From assembly GCF_042686025.1 (NCBI RefSeq), contig NZ_JBHUOZ010000001.1, forward strand, positions 1,116,001 through 1,180,000: a stretch of 64,000 nt of DNA, written 5' to 3'. Positions 63,868-64,000 of this stretch are shown piece after piece. The DNA comes from Terrimonas rubra (GTDB lineage Bacteria > Bacteroidota > Bacteroidia > Chitinophagales > Chitinophagaceae). Made by a program: the position numbers and the translations under genes. The number at the start of each line of letters is the position of its first letter. The stretch's first letter is position 1. The notes beneath the pieces were generated by a model, which saw only the letters and a list, made by a program, of their open reading frames with translations, did not search any database and had not been told where the DNA came from.

Positions 63868-64000
63868 ATGAGACACAATAAAAAAAATATTGCCATTTTC
63901 ATAGCGGTTGCCATGTCAATGAGCGCATGTAAAAACTCAGATTTCCTGGATGTTCCTTCACAGGAAACCGTAGAAGCAATTGACAAGAATGTTACCTACA
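63868..64000 (+). CDS. SusD/RagB-type lipoprotein, 5' part (module 2)
   Basis: First 44 codons of a SusD-like lipoprotein cut by the window end. Signal and lipobox MSAC (about residue 20), followed by KNSDFLDVPSQETV, the usual SusD start. 18 bp after susC. Identity rests on context and the N-terminal pattern. Confidence 0.85.
   Translation, partial: MRHNKKNIAIFIAVAMSMSACKNSDFLDVPSQETVEAIDKNVTY

Noticed and set aside
1..64000. tRNA, rRNA or CRISPR in the gaps
   Set aside because: Every gap over 300 bp was read; none shows a cloverleaf with TTC-type arm, rRNA sequence or regularly spaced repeats.

Overview
The window comes from a member of the Bacteroidota, most probably family Chitinophagaceae. 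The evidence is two sigma(ECF)-FecR-SusC/SusD modules, alternative complex III next to an A-type cytochrome oxidase, large RHS proteins with Bacteroidota-specific domains, a MurA with Asp in place of the catalytic Cys, and promoter boxes of the TAnnTTTG type. Assignment below family level is not possible by reading alone. No rRNA, tRNA, CRISPR array or prophage was seen.

Layout. (1) 1-11.2 kb is one respiratory block on the + strand. It holds the end of alternative complex III (actC partial, actD, actE, actF), cytochrome c oxidase subunits II and I, heme O synthase, two subunit III paralogues, subunit IV, a Sco copper chaperone and a DUF420 assembly factor. (2) 11.6-12.9 kb is murA. (3) 13.3-23.4 kb is a secreted-toxin-like locus: a coiled-coil protein with a beta-rich, barrel-like tail, an AT-rich 1187-residue YD/DUF5977 protein, a 1449-residue DUF6443-RHS protein ending in an HEANH metallopeptidase-like tip, and an abutting small exported protein that is the likely immunity partner. 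(4) 23.7-30.9 kb is housekeeping: MscS, an orphan TPR histidine kinase, an unknown exported protein, galE, and pitA with its DUF47 partner. (5) 31.1-33.1 kb is a RAYT (REP-associated tyrosine transposase) bracketed by REP palindromes, then a dipeptide epimerase. (6) 33.5-37.0 kb is the PBP2-RodA elongation pair. (7) 37.0-45.5 kb carries a DUF4397 lipoprotein, a semialdehyde dehydrogenase, an exported peptide deformylase, a five-gene overlapping operon resembling part of an aryl-polyene/flexirubin cluster, an HNH endonuclease and kdsB. (8) 45.7-58.4 kb is a complete polysaccharide utilisation locus (PUL): sigma, FecR, SusC, SusD, LamG lipoprotein, two GH30 and one GH144-like lipoprotein hydrolase. 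(9) 58.5-64 kb starts a second sigma-FecR-SusC-SusD module that is cut by the window end.

How the genes work together. Complex III analogue, oxidase and assembly factors form one aerobic electron-transfer chain. The PUL lipoproteins would bind and cut a beta-glucan at the cell surface (beta-1,6 and perhaps beta-1,2 linkages, by family inference), SusCD would import the fragments, and the STN domain of SusC would signal through FecR to the ECF sigma factor. The most interesting regions are the RHS locus, the RAYT/REP island in which two genes take their stop codons from REP elements, a degenerate 8-bp-periodic repeat on both sides of a coxC gene, a shared intergenic element with two exact blocks, matching hairpin leaders before both susC genes, and the degenerate ketosynthase operon.
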